Below are positions 25,921 to 34,378 of a DNA stretch of 64,000 nt, in pieces (positions within the stretch are counted from its first letter, which is position 1; each line of letters starts with the position of its first letter). Source of the DNA: Flavobacterium sp. UBA2787 (GTDB taxonomy: Bacteria; Bacteroidota; Bacteroidia; Flavobacteriales; Flavobacteriaceae); assembly GCA_002352205.1 (NCBI GenBank), contig DEHZ01000010.1, forward strand, positions 62,245-126,244, written 5' to 3'. Position numbers and translations under genes: made by a program. The notes below the pieces were generated by a model that saw only the letters and a list, made by a program, of their open reading frames with translations, was not told where the DNA came from and made no database searches.

Positions 25921-27348
25921 TTATAAGGAAAGTTTTTTGTGAATATCTTCCACAAATTTTCTAAACTGTTTATCTGTAGTAACTAAATTGTCAACGGTTT
26001 TGCAAGCGTGTAACACAGTTGCATGATCGCGATCGCCAATTTGTGAACCAATGTTTGCCAAAGAAGCTTTAGTGAATTTCTTAGCAAAAAACATTGCTAA
26101 TTGTCTGGCTTGCACTACGTGACGTTTTCTGGTTTTGGATTGTAATGTATCAATGTCTAATTGAAAATAATCGGAAACCACTTTCTGAATATAATCAATT
26201 GAAATTTCTCTTTTTACATTTTTTACGAATTTTTCAACAACACCTTTTGCTAATTCTAAGGTAACTTCTTTTTTATTGAAAGAAGATTGAGCAATCAACG
26301 AAATAATTGCACCTTCTAATTCTCTCACATTCGATTTGATGTTACGAGCAACATATTCTATAATTTCATCGGGCATTTCAACACCATCACGATATAAAAT
26401 ATTTTTTAGGATAGAAATTCGTGTTTCATAATCCGGTTGATGTAATTCAGCAGATAATCCCCATTTGAAGCGAGATAATAAACGTTGTTCAATATCTTGC
26501 ATGTCAACCGGAGCTTTGTCTGAGGTTAAGATAACCTGTTTTCCGTTTTGATGTAAGAAGTTGAAAATGTGAAAAAACACATCTTGTGTTCCTGATTTTC
26601 CTGATAAAAACTGAACATCATCAATAATCAACACATCAATTAATTGATAAAAATGAATAAAATCATTTCGAGTGTTTTTCTTAACCGAGTCAATATATTG
26701 TTGAGTAAAAACTTCTGCGGATATATACAAAACAGTTTTATCCGGATATTTATCTTTGATTTCTACGCCAATAGCGTGAGCCAAGTGTGTTTTTCCTAAA
26801 CCAACACCACCAAAAATTAATAATGGATTAAATGAAGTTCCGCCAGGCTTATTAGCCACCGCCATACCGGCAGAACGAGCCAATCGGTTTGAATCACCTT
26901 CTAAAAAGTTATCAAAACTGTAATTGGCATTTAATTGAGATTCAATTTTTAAATTCCTGATACCCGGAATCACAAATGGGTTTTTAAGTTCTGGACTAAG
27001 GTTTTTAAAGGGAGCGTCTACGTCTTGTGGTTTAACCGGACTGCGATGGGCACTTGGCAATTGTTCCGTAAAAGGTTGTTTATTGCCGTAAGTGTTTTCC
27101 ATTTTGATTTTATACAGTAACTTTGCGTTTTTTCCAAGTTCTTTGGTCAAGGCCACTTTAAGTAATTTTACGTAGTGTTCCTCTAACCATTCATAGAAAA
27201 ATTTGCTGGGTACTTGAATGTATAAAGCATTGTCTGTGAGTTCCACTGACTTAATCGGTTCGAACCAAGTTTTGTAAGCTTGCTCCTGAATATTGTCTTT
27301 TATAAAAGATAGACAGTTCTCCCATACCGATTCCGCAGTTTTGCTCAT
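25921..27348 (-). CDS. dnaA: Chromosomal replication initiator DnaA
   Basis: The AAA+ ATPase that binds DnaA boxes and melts the origin. Domain I (1-80) begins SVWENCLSFIKDNI; a short linker follows; domain III has Walker A GGVGLGKTH (about 180-188) and Walker B IIDDVQFLSG (about 239-248); domain IV ends with the DNA-binding signature GDRDHATVLHACKTV (about 442-456). At 475 residues it is of typical length. The neighbours are not the usual dnaN/recF. The 197-bp upstream region has a few loose DnaA-box-like words (TTATCAACT at 27410, TTGTTATCCC on the minus strand near 27422) but no convincing cluster. Confidence 0.98.
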   Translation of the reverse strand: MSKTAESVWENCLSFIKDNIQEQAYKTWFEPIKSVELTDNALYIQVPSKFFYEWLEEHYVKLLKVALTKELGKNAKLLYKIKMENTYGNKQPFTEQLPSAHRSPVKPQDVDAPFKNLSPELKNPFVIPGIRNLKIESQLNANYSFDNFLEGDSNRLARSAGMAVANKPGGTSFNPLLIFGGVGLGKTHLAHAIGVEIKDKYPDKTVLYISAEVFTQQYIDSVKKNTRNDFIHFYQLIDVLIIDDVQFLSGKSGTQDVFFHIFNFLHQNGKQVILTSDKAPVDMQDIEQRLLSRFKWGLSAELHQPDYETRISILKNILYRDGVEMPDEIIEYVARNIKSNVRELEGAIISLIAQSSFNKKEVTLELAKGVVEKFVKNVKREISIDYIQKVVSDYFQLDIDTLQSKTRKRHVVQARQLAMFFAKKFTKASLANIGSQIGDRDHATVLHACKTVDNLVTTDKQFRKFVEDIHKKLSL

Positions 27349-27545
27349 ATATTCTATAAATTTTGTTGTTTACTAAAGGTTATCTTACAAAGAAAACAGG
27401 GTGTTTCTTTATCAACTTTTGGGATAACAAATATGTGAACAAAAAAACGTAAAAAAAAATAAAATGCTATTGATTTTATAAAAAAATTGTTGTAAAGATG
27501 ATTTACGGCTTCAAAAGTGAATAAAGAAAAATATTACAGAAAATT

Positions 27546-27962
27546 ATGAAAGAACATCAATTGCACGTTCGTGTGCGTTATTCCGAAACAGATCAGATGG
27601 GCGTGGTTTATCACGGAAATTATTTACCTTATTTTGAAATTGGTCGCGTGGAATGGCTTAGAAATCAAGGCATTTCCTATAAAAGTATGGAAGAGAGTGG
27701 AGTCGCACTTCCTATTGTAAATATAAACATAAATTACAAAAAACCAGCACGTTACGATGATTTACTTATTGTAAAAACTAAATACAAAAATCAAAGCTCT
27801 GTGAAGATAGAATTTGAATGTAAAATTGAAAACGAAAATGGTGAGTTATTAACAACAGCCGATTTTGTTTTAGTATTTGTGGACATCAAAACAGGTAAAC
27901 CAATCTTACCACCGGAAAATATAAAAACGATTATTGATAAAATGGAAGCGTTAGAAAATTAA
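27546..27962 (+). CDS. Acyl-CoA thioesterase (YbgC/4-hydroxybenzoyl-CoA thioesterase type)
   Basis: A 138-residue hotdog-fold thioesterase that hydrolyses acyl-CoA. The motif RYSETDQMGVVYHGNYLPYFEIGR (split here as RYSETDQMGVVYH then GNYLPYFEIGR, residues 11-34) contains the conserved Asp16 and Tyr/His of the YbgC family. In other bacteria YbgC sits with the Tol-Pal genes; here it is alone, divergent from dnaA. Its stop overlaps the stop of the YigZ gene in TTAA. The preferred acyl chain is not predictable. Confidence 0.88.
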   Translation: MKEHQLHVRVRYSETDQMGVVYHGNYLPYFEIGRVEWLRNQGISYKSMEESGVALPIVNININYKKPARYDDLLIVKTKYKNQSSVKIEFECKIENENGELLTTADFVLVFVDIKTGKPILPPENIKTIIDKMEALEN

Positions 27963-28573
27963 TCTACTTTTTCTATTTTAATTTCAAATAAATTGGAAAA
28001 AATGTCGAAAGTTGTTTCGGCATTTTTTTTTCGGGTGGAAATGATGAGTTCGCAATTCATTTCCATTTTTTGATAAACGATTTCCAAATTTTTTTCTTTG
28101 ATGACCCGCATCACTTTGTTCATGTTTTTGTAGTCAAATGTGAGTTGGAAATTAACATCAATTGTTTTTTCTATAATTTGAGCATTTTCTAAACTCATTT
28201 GAGCGGCAGTTTTATAGGCGGAAATTAATCCACCAACGCCTAATTTTACTCCACCGAAATAGCGAACTACTACAATTAATATATTGGTAACTTCAAACGA
28301 TTGAATTTGTCCATAAATTGGCATCCCTGCACTATTGTTGGGTTCACCATCATCATTGGCTCTAAAAGTAATTTTTTCGGTACCAATTTGATAGGCATAA
28401 CACCAATGTCTTGCCGAAAAATGCTGTTTTTTTAATTGTTCCAAATGTACTTTTACATCTTCTTCATTTAAAATAGGAAATGCATAACCAAAGAATTTGC
28501 TGTTTTTTTCTTTAAACAACACTTCTTCCGATGGTTCTAAAATGGTTTTATACGTATCTTTTGATTCGTTCAT
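27959..28573 (-). CDS. YigZ/IMPACT family protein
   Basis: A 204-residue member of the YigZ (UPF0029/IMPACT) family, possibly involved in translation control. The start at 28573 (MNESKDTYKTI) is chosen because the longer frame runs through the transporter gene, and only one base separates this ATG from that gene's stop. The IMPACT core is visible as HFSARHWCYAYQIG (about 71-84), DDGEPNNSAGMPI (about 90-102) and VVRYFGGVKLGVGGLISAY (about 116-134). The C-terminal DUF1949 region follows. Three genes (HAD, EamA, YigZ) are coupled in one operon after ribD. Confidence 0.92.
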   Translation of the reverse strand: MNESKDTYKTILEPSEEVLFKEKNSKFFGYAFPILNEEDVKVHLEQLKKQHFSARHWCYAYQIGTEKITFRANDDGEPNNSAGMPIYGQIQSFEVTNILIVVVRYFGGVKLGVGGLISAYKTAAQMSLENAQIIEKTIDVNFQLTFDYKNMNKVMRVIKEKNLEIVYQKMEMNCELIISTRKKNAETTFDIFSNLFEIKIEKVD

Positions 28574-28574
28574 A

Positions 28575-29435
28575 TTAACTTGTAACAAGAAAAATGGCCA
28601 ATAATGCCATGGCAATTCCGATTGCGTTTCGCATGGAAATTTTTTCATTAAAAAATAAAATACCAACCAATGTCGAAACCATTACAATCGCAACATTGTG
28701 AATCGTGAAAATTGTTGAACTTTCAAAAACTTCGCTATCCAACATTTTGATTAAATAATAAAGTGAAAAGTAATTTGGAATGCCAAGTATAATTCCGGCC
28801 AAAATATTTTTACCATTTATTTTCGTTTTAGTTTTTATAATATTTATACCTATTATTATAATTCCAACCGAAAAAGCCATCAAAAAGGTATGTGATGAAA
28901 ATAATGAAATTTCATTTTCGGGTAAATAATCATTCTGCAATACTTTCAAACTGGTGTCAATTGCACCGGCACCAACAAAAACCAAAAGTGGAAAAAGTAA
29001 ATTTTTTGAATCGGAAGCAGTACCTTTTTCTTTTTTTGATGTGAAATACACAGCAATCAAAGCCATTATAATTCCGATGATTTTGGCAATCCCTAACTTT
29101 TCATTAAATAATAAGACGCCAAAACTGATTGGAATAATCACCGACATTTTTGAAGCGACTGATGCCACTGAAAGTCCATTACGTTGCGAGGTTATTGCCG
29201 TCGCATAAAAAACACCAATAAATAAAAAGCCTAGCATAAAGCTTCCCGGATACCATTGTTTTTCAATTATTTTAGAATAATCAAATGCAACTTCGCAGAA
29301 AAATAAACCCATTACAAAAGCTGTAAAATAGTTTACAACTAATGCTTGTAAAGTGTTGATATTGAATCGAGAGAAAAGTTTTAAAATTACAAAGAGAACA
29401 GCGTTAAAAAGAACACTTAAAACAATGTATATCAC
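28575..29435 (-). CDS. EamA-family membrane transporter (GTG start)
   Basis: A 286-residue permease of the drug/metabolite transporter superfamily with about ten helices in two EamA repeats. The start is the GTG at 29435: GTGA overlaps the HAD stop by four bases, a classic coupling arrangement, and gives MIYIVLSVLFNAVLF as first helix; the longer frame to 29498 adds hydrophilic residues read from the HAD gene. The second repeat begins near LLFPLLVFVGAGAIDTSLK. The substrate is unknown. It ends one base before the start of YigZ. Confidence 0.85.
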   Translation of the reverse strand: MIYIVLSVLFNAVLFVILKLFSRFNINTLQALVVNYFTAFVMGLFFCEVAFDYSKIIEKQWYPGSFMLGFLFIGVFYATAITSQRNGLSVASVASKMSVIIPISFGVLLFNEKLGIAKIIGIIMALIAVYFTSKKEKGTASDSKNLLFPLLVFVGAGAIDTSLKVLQNDYLPENEISLFSSHTFLMAFSVGIIIIGINIIKTKTKINGKNILAGIILGIPNYFSLYYLIKMLDSEVFESSTIFTIHNVAIVMVSTLVGILFFNEKISMRNAIGIAMALLAIFLVTS

Positions 29436-30040
29436 AGGGTAATTATTTTTTTGGCGAATAATTCCGTTACATCTTCTTGTCCAACTTGTAAATTCCAAAC
29501 TTCAATTCCTAATGAAGCGGCAGCATCTGTGTTTTCTTTTTTATCATCAACAAACAGAGTTCTTTTGGGAGAAAGATCATGTTTATTTAGTAGAAGTTTA
29601 AAAATTTCAACATTTGGTTTTCGCATTTTAAGTTCATACGAATAATACACTTTTTCGAAACAATTATAGAAATCTCTGGTAAAAGACATTCCTTCTTTGT
29701 GTTCAAAATGTTCAATGTGAATCATATCGGTGTTGGTGAGTAAAAATAACCGGTATTTTCCTTTTAAACTTTGTAAAAATTCCAAACGGTATTCCGGAAA
29801 ATCACCTAAAACAGCATTCCAAGCTTTTCTAATTTCATCGATTGAAGCATTCGGAAGGTGTTTTTGAAAACCTTGAATAAACTCTAATTCTGTTGCGTCG
29901 CCAATTTCAAAACGTTTATTTAATTCATCCAAATCAGCATGCCATTCCGTTAAACCTAAATTGCGAAACGCTTTTTCTACACCCGGTTTGTCCAGATTTA
30001 TGAAAATATCTCCAAAATCGAAAATAATTGTGTTAATCAT
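29432..30040 (-). CDS. HAD-superfamily hydrolase
   Basis: A 202-residue haloacid-dehalogenase-type phosphatase. Motif I is IFDFGDIFINLD (about 5-16), motif II TNTD (about 97-100), and motif III/IV appears as RKPN and FVDDKKEN (about 139-170). The cap is helical. It overlaps ribD by 8 bp upstream and the transporter gene by 4 bp downstream. Position after ribD suggests it could dephosphorylate the ribD product, the missing phosphatase step in many riboflavin pathways, but generic HAD enzymes are common and this is only a suggestion. Confidence 0.85.
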   Translation of the reverse strand: MINTIIFDFGDIFINLDKPGVEKAFRNLGLTEWHADLDELNKRFEIGDATELEFIQGFQKHLPNASIDEIRKAWNAVLGDFPEYRLEFLQSLKGKYRLFLLTNTDMIHIEHFEHKEGMSFTRDFYNCFEKVYYSYELKMRKPNVEIFKLLLNKHDLSPKRTLFVDDKKENTDAAASLGIEVWNLQVGQEDVTELFAKKIITL

Positions 30041-31073
30041 ACCGCTTAAGAATTAAAAGTTCATCGTTTAAAATAGTTGTTCGTTTCACGGTTTCGCCTA
30101 CAAGGATTGGGGCTTTTGTTCCTTGCTGAAAAAGCAAACTTCCTTTAAAAATTCGAGCTTCATCCCACAAATTGGCATCAATAAAGGTTTGTAATGTTTG
30201 AAGTCCGCCCTCAATTATAACCGATTGAATGCCTTTTTGAAAAAGTAAGCTACTAATTTTTTCAGCAAGTTGATTATCAAAGATAATAGTTTCGAAGTTA
30301 CAATTTTCAACCGAAACAAAATTTTCCTTTTCTGTTATAAAAATAGTTGATTGCTTTCCGTTTTTTACTTCGTAATCGTTTGGAATTTTTCCGGAACGAT
30401 CTAAAACAATTCTTATGGGATTATTTCCCTGCCAATCTCTACTGTTCAATTGCGGATTGTCTGCCAAAACAGTGTTTGTTCCCACCAAAATTGCCTGTTC
30501 TTCTGTTCGCCATTTATGAACCAATTGCCTTGAATACGAATTTGTAATCCAAACCGGTTTTTGTTCATTTTTTGTTTGTGGAGAAAGAAAACCATCGGCA
30601 CTTTCTGCCCATTTTAAAATAATGAAAGGTCTTTTTTGGTTATGAAATGTAAAAAATCGTCGATTGAGTTCCAAGCATTGTTTTTCTAAAATACCAACGA
30701 TAACGGAAGCTCCCGAATTTCGCAGTTTTTCAATTCCTTTTCCAGCTACTTTTTCATTTGGATCAACTGTTCCCACCACAACATTCGGAATTTTGTGATG
30801 AATAATCAAATCGCTACACGGAGGAGTTTTTCCAAAATGACTGCACGGTTCTAAACTTACATAAATAGTTGATTTTGAAAGCAATGATTTGTCTTTCACA
30901 GAATTTATCGCATTTACTTCCGCATGTGGCTCACCGGCTTTTTGATGCCAACCTTCGCCAATAATTTTGTTTTCAAATACAATTACGCTTCCCACCATCG
31001 GGTTAGGGTAGGTGGTTCCCAATCCGTTTTTGGCCAATTCAAGGCAACGTTGCATGTATTTTTTGTGATTCAT
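30033..31073 (-). CDS. ribD: Bifunctional riboflavin biosynthesis deaminase/reductase RibD
   Basis: Carries out two consecutive steps of riboflavin synthesis: deamination and reduction of the pyrimidine intermediate. The N-terminal deaminase has the zinc motif His50-Ala-Glu52 and Cys77/Cys86 in EPCSHFGKTPPCSD. The C-terminal reductase (about 145-346) includes WAESADGFL, ILVGTNTVLADNPQLNSRD (split) and IIEGGLQTLQTFIDANLWDE. At 346 residues both domains are complete. It is the first gene of a four-gene coupled set ending in YigZ, diverging from the GNAT gene at 31153. Confidence 0.96.
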   Translation of the reverse strand: MNHKKYMQRCLELAKNGLGTTYPNPMVGSVIVFENKIIGEGWHQKAGEPHAEVNAINSVKDKSLLSKSTIYVSLEPCSHFGKTPPCSDLIIHHKIPNVVVGTVDPNEKVAGKGIEKLRNSGASVIVGILEKQCLELNRRFFTFHNQKRPFIILKWAESADGFLSPQTKNEQKPVWITNSYSRQLVHKWRTEEQAILVGTNTVLADNPQLNSRDWQGNNPIRIVLDRSGKIPNDYEVKNGKQSTIFITEKENFVSVENCNFETIIFDNQLAEKISSLLFQKGIQSVIIEGGLQTLQTFIDANLWDEARIFKGSLLFQQGTKAPILVGETVKRTTILNDELLILKRYD

Positions 31074-31152
31074 CAGAACACAAAATTACGCTTTTTGCCC
31101 AAAAAAGTAGAAATAGTTTTACTTTTACAGCTTATTAAAAGAATTGATTTTT

Positions 31153-31632
31153 ATGATTACCATCCGACCTATTCAAGAAGCTGATAATAAGTTGATTGCT
31201 GCCGTTATTCGTTCCGTTCTAATTGAACATGATGTTCCAAAAGTCGGAACTGCTTATGCCGATGTATCGTTGGATAGTATGTTTGAAACGTATTCCGCAC
31301 CAAGAAGTCGTTATTTTGTGGTTGAAAACGATGGCAAAATTATCGGTGGAGCAGGCATTAGTCAGTTAGAAAATGAATCGGAAACCATTTGCGAATTGCA
31401 AAAAATGTATTTTTTACCCGAAGCCAGAGGATTAGGGGTTGGTTCTGAAATGATGGAGAAATGTTTAACTTTTGCTCAGTCTGTTGGGTTTGAAAAATGT
31501 TATTTGGAAACAATGCCCTATATGCATGCTGCTCAAAAATTGTATTTAAAATTTGGATTTCACTATATTGATGCACCGATGGGATGCACAGGTCACACTT
31601 CTTGTCCGGTTTGGATGTTGAAAGAATTATAA
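31153..31632 (+). CDS. GNAT-family N-acetyltransferase
   Basis: A 159-residue acetyl-CoA transferase. The start at 31153 (MITIRPIQEADNK) is preferred over an upstream TTG at 31144. The acetyl-CoA loop ARGLGVGSEMMEKCL (about 95-109, RGxGxG type) is well formed, preceded by CELQKMYFLPE. The C-terminal YMHAAQKLYLKFGFHY fits the ARG/ARD1-like branch. It diverges from ribD and is followed by prmC six bases after its stop. The substrate is unknown. Confidence 0.88.
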   Translation: MITIRPIQEADNKLIAAVIRSVLIEHDVPKVGTAYADVSLDSMFETYSAPRSRYFVVENDGKIIGGAGISQLENESETICELQKMYFLPEARGLGVGSEMMEKCLTFAQSVGFEKCYLETMPYMHAAQKLYLKFGFHYIDAPMGCTGHTSCPVWMLKEL

Positions 31633-31638
31633 TTGAAT

Positions 31639-32493
31639 ATGACTTTTAAAGAAATAAAATCTTCCTTTCATAACAATTTGTCTCCTTTTTTTGATGAGCA
31701 AGAAATCGATAGTTTCTTTTATTTGGTGTTGGAAAAATACCATCAATTGAAACGAGTTGATTTGGCTTTGCAACCCGATTTGAAAGTTTCCGAATCAGAA
31801 TTGGAACAATGGAAATTCGTACTGGAGCAATTAAAAACCCAAAAACCCATTCAATACATTTTAGGTGAAACGTTTTTTTGTGATTTGATTTTTAAAGTGA
31901 ATGAGCATACCTTAATTCCTCGACCGGAAACTGAAGAATTGGTTTATTGGATTTTAGGTGAAATCAAAAAGCAAAATAAATATAATTCAACCATTGTTGA
32001 TATCGGAACCGGAACCGGATGCATTCCCATTTCGTTAAAAAAGAATTTACCGGAATCAACTGTTTTTGGAATTGACATTTCGGAAGAAGCGTTAAAAGTA
32101 GCCAACGAAAATGCTCAAATGAATGAGGTTGACGTTCAGTTTATGCAAAAAAATATTTTAGAAACTTCCGATTTGCAAAATCAATTTGATGTCATTGTTT
32201 CTAATCCACCGTATGTTCGCCAGTTGGAAAAAGCTGAAATTAACACGAATGTGTTGGCTTTTGAACCGCATTTGGCTCTTTTTGTTTCAGATGAAGATCC
32301 ACTAATTTTTTACAGGAAAATTGCTGAGTTAGCTCAACAAAATCTGAAGCCGAATGGTTTGTTGTTTTTTGAAATTAATCAGTATTTAGGAAAAGAAACT
32401 GTTTCTCTATTAACTGATTTGGGATTTAAAAACATTGAATTGCGGAAGGATATTTATGGAAATGATAGGATGGTGAAGACGTCTTTTGGTTGA
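31639..32493 (+). CDS. prmC: Release-factor glutamine N5-methyltransferase
   Basis: Methylates the glutamine of the GGQ motif in RF1/RF2. The ATG at 31639 (MTFKEIKSSF) is preferred to a TTG six bases earlier. The N-terminal helical domain is followed by IPRPETEELV (about 93-102), the SAM loop VDIGTGTGCIPIS (about 120-132) and the catalytic NPPY (189-192). At 284 residues it is of normal length. Downstream lies a 460-bp repeat-packed gap with no visible terminator. The release-factor theme recurs at prfC (2170) but the genes are not linked. Confidence 0.95.
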   Translation: MTFKEIKSSFHNNLSPFFDEQEIDSFFYLVLEKYHQLKRVDLALQPDLKVSESELEQWKFVLEQLKTQKPIQYILGETFFCDLIFKVNEHTLIPRPETEELVYWILGEIKKQNKYNSTIVDIGTGTGCIPISLKKNLPESTVFGIDISEEALKVANENAQMNEVDVQFMQKNILETSDLQNQFDVIVSNPPYVRQLEKAEINTNVLAFEPHLALFVSDEDPLIFYRKIAELAQQNLKPNGLLFFEINQYLGKETVSLLTDLGFKNIELRKDIYGNDRMVKTSFG

Positions 32494-32497
32494 AATT

Positions 32498-32553
32498 AGA
32501 ATTCAGAATTCAGAATTCAGAATTTAGAATTCAGAATTTAGAATTTAGAATTT
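32498..32553. repeat. Tandem array of eight 7-bp AGAATTY units
   Basis: Eight consecutive copies of AGAATTC or AGAATTT in the order C-C-C-T-C-T-T-T. Overlapping copies contain GAATTC palindromes. Confidence 0.9.
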
Positions 32554-32624
32554 TTCGATTTTAACAATTTTTAAAATCAGTGTTCATTGAATAGGTAATC
32601 GTAGGTTTGAAATTAAATTATTTT

Positions 32625-32654
32625 TTTGAACCATATAAGTCATATAAGTTCAAA
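32625..32654. repeat. Palindrome-flanked CCATATAAGT repeat, copy 1
   Basis: TTTGAAC and GTTCAAA flank CATATAAGTCATATAA. The 20-bp word from 32631 to 32650 is identical to the left arm of the inverted repeat at 57451-57470, more than 24 kb away. Confidence 0.85.
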
Positions 32655-32724
32655 TAATTTTTTTTTTCAAACCATTAAGAAATTAAGGGACATTAAGGCT
32701 TTTGTCGCGTGGTTTTTAACTTTT

Positions 32725-32757
32725 ACACCTGACAGGTTTCAAAAACCTGTCAGGTGT
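32725..32757. repeat. Perfect 15-bp inverted repeat (CCTGACAGG element)
   Basis: ACACCTGACAGGTTT and AAACCTGTCAGGTGT are exact complements separated by three bases. No T-run follows, so it is not a standard terminator. From memory, similar hairpins are dispersed in Flavobacterium genomes. Confidence 0.85.
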
Positions 32758-32790
32758 ATTTTAGCACTTTCGTTTTCATGGTTTCCTTTT

Positions 32791-32880
32791 TAGCCCCGAT
32801 TGAGACGGTAGCTCCCGTTTTTTAAAACGGGACTAAAGGCGAAAGCGGGAACATGGTTTACTGAAAAAGCCCGAGCCATT
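32791..32880. repeat. Hairpin repeat element with GC-rich arms
   Basis: This 90-bp stretch starts TAGCCCCGATTGAGACGG and contains the hairpin CCCGTTTTTTAAAACGGG (32814-32831) followed by GCGAAAGCGGGA and GCCCGAGCC. Its base composition is higher in GC than its surroundings. It resembles REP-like elements of Flavobacterium starting TAGCCCCGAT; that comparison is from memory. Confidence 0.6.
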
Positions 32881-32951
32881 CGCTACAAAAAAAAAATAAC
32901 GATTGTTGATTTTATAACCTTTTACCCATTACCAATAACCTATTACCATAA

Positions 32952-34199
32952 CTATTCATACCTCAAAGCCTCCACCGGATCTAATTTAGAAGCCTTAATC
33001 GCAGGATATAAACCCGAAACCAACGCCACCACAAAACTCGTAATGACAGCCGCAATTATTGCCATCCAAGGGATAACGAACGTGAATTCTAATAAAGATG
33101 CGGCGATTGAACCAAAGGTTACGCCTAATATAATTCCTACTAATCCACCTAGTTGACCAATGACAATTGTTTCGGTGAAAAACTGAAAAGCGATTGTTTT
33201 TCGTTTGGCACCAAGGGCTTTTCGTACCCCAATTTCACGGGTTCTTTCGGTTACGGAGACGAGCATGATATTCATTAAGGCAATCGAAGAACCAAAAATT
33301 GTAATAATTCCGATTAGCCATGCTGAGACACTCAATACAGAAGTTAGCGATAAAATTTGATTGATTAATTCATCACTTCGGATGATTCCAAAGTTGTTTT
33401 CTTCCACCGGATTTTGTTTCCGAACTTGTCGCATCGTAATAATAGCCTGATCGATAGCGGCTTCGAGCAATTCTTTTTTCTCCACCATCACACTCAAATT
33501 ATAATTGATGTTGGGTTGTGTAAACAACGAACGAGCCACTTGAATTGGAATAAAAACCCTTAAATCCTGACTGTTTCCAAAGGTGGAACCTTCTTCTTTT
33601 AAAACACCAATTACTTTGAATTTTGCTCCACGAATCGAAATGACTTTGTCAATCGGATTGACATCTTTTAGTAAACCTTTTTCAAAATCGGAACCTACGA
33701 CACAAACATAGTTGTTGTTTTCGATGTCAAAACCGGTAAAATTTCGTCCGGTAGATAGTTCTAAACCGGAATTTCCGGCATAATATTCATCCACACCTAA
33801 AACGGTAATTTCAGGATCGGTTTTTTTGTTTTCAAATTTAACTTCAGCTGTTCCGGTTGCAGTAAATGAAAGGGAAGAATTGGTAAACGGATAATTATAT
33901 TTTTCTTGAAAATCTTTCGCTTGCGGGTAAGAAATGATTGGGTTGATTATTTCACGTTCGCCTCTTCGTCCGCCACCAATTCGCACTTCCAGCTCATATT
34001 GTCTGATAGTGAAGGTGTTGGCTCCCATTGAAGCAAAATTGGATGACAAGGTGTTTTCCAAAGCCGAAACCACGGTTAGAATACTCACCAATGCCGTAAT
34101 TCCGATTGCGATAATGATAATAGTCAATATCGTACGCAAAAGTTGAGTTTTAATAGAACCCAACGCAATTTTTATATTCTCTTTTACTAAGCTGGCCAT
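32952..34199 (-). CDS. ABC transporter permease (MacB/FtsX type)
   Basis: A 415-residue inner-membrane permease with an N-terminal helix, a periplasmic MacB-like domain (about 50-270) and three C-terminal helices of the FtsX domain, ending with LYPAIKASKLDPVEALRYE. The start at 34199 (MASLVKENIKIALGS) is preferred over an ATG at 34226. The FtsX motif VTERTREIGVRKALGAKR (about 318-335) is intact. No ATPase or membrane-fusion gene sits nearby; these are usually adjacent, so they may be elsewhere. Such permeases drive mechanotransmission for macrolide or lipoprotein export; the cargo is unknown. It diverges from hisS. Confidence 0.9.
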   Translation of the reverse strand: MASLVKENIKIALGSIKTQLLRTILTIIIIAIGITALVSILTVVSALENTLSSNFASMGANTFTIRQYELEVRIGGGRRGEREIINPIISYPQAKDFQEKYNYPFTNSSLSFTATGTAEVKFENKKTDPEITVLGVDEYYAGNSGLELSTGRNFTGFDIENNNYVCVVGSDFEKGLLKDVNPIDKVISIRGAKFKVIGVLKEEGSTFGNSQDLRVFIPIQVARSLFTQPNINYNLSVMVEKKELLEAAIDQAIITMRQVRKQNPVEENNFGIIRSDELINQILSLTSVLSVSAWLIGIITIFGSSIALMNIMLVSVTERTREIGVRKALGAKRKTIAFQFFTETIVIGQLGGLVGIILGVTFGSIAASLLEFTFVIPWMAIIAAVITSFVVALVSGLYPAIKASKLDPVEALRYE

Positions 34200-34292
34200 A
34201 TCATCATTTGACACGAATTTACACATTTTGTTACAAGCATTCTGAAAAAATTATTTTAAAAGTAAGATATTTGCAGAGCTTTTCATTTTTCT

Positions 34293-34342
34293 CATTCTGC
34301 AAGATGACGAAGTCGAAATAGGAATCTCCCGCCGAGGCGGGC
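34293..34342. repeat. Repeat-like element with CCCGCC/GGCGGG hairpin
   Basis: CATTCTGCAAGATGACGAAG is followed by GGAATCT and the hairpin CCCGCCGAGGCGGG (34328-34341), which is GC-rich against the background. It lies between the divergent permease and hisS genes, 37 bp before the hisS ATG. Dispersed elements of this type occur in Flavobacterium, from memory. Confidence 0.5.
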
Positions 34343-34378
34343 AAAAAATGAAGCATAAATTTAATAATTAATCCCAAA

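Larger units (their letters stand above)
32494..32951. other. Repeat-packed intergenic region
   Basis: No ORF of note lies in these 458 bp. Instead, several different repeat-like units follow one another: a 7-bp tandem array (32498-32553), a palindromic CCATATAAGT unit (32625-32654), a triple ATTAAG unit (32674-32697), a perfect 15-bp inverted repeat with CCTGACAGG (32725-32757), a GC-richer hairpin element (32791-32880), and a CCATTACC/AACCTATTACC stretch (about 32925-32948). The 20-bp core of the second recurs at 57451. Confidence 0.85.

Noticed and set aside
27349-27545. Possible oriC next to dnaA, with loose DnaA-box-like words.
   Set aside because: The words are single and mismatched, no AT-rich unwinding region with a box cluster is visible, and dnaA is often not at the origin in Bacteroidota.
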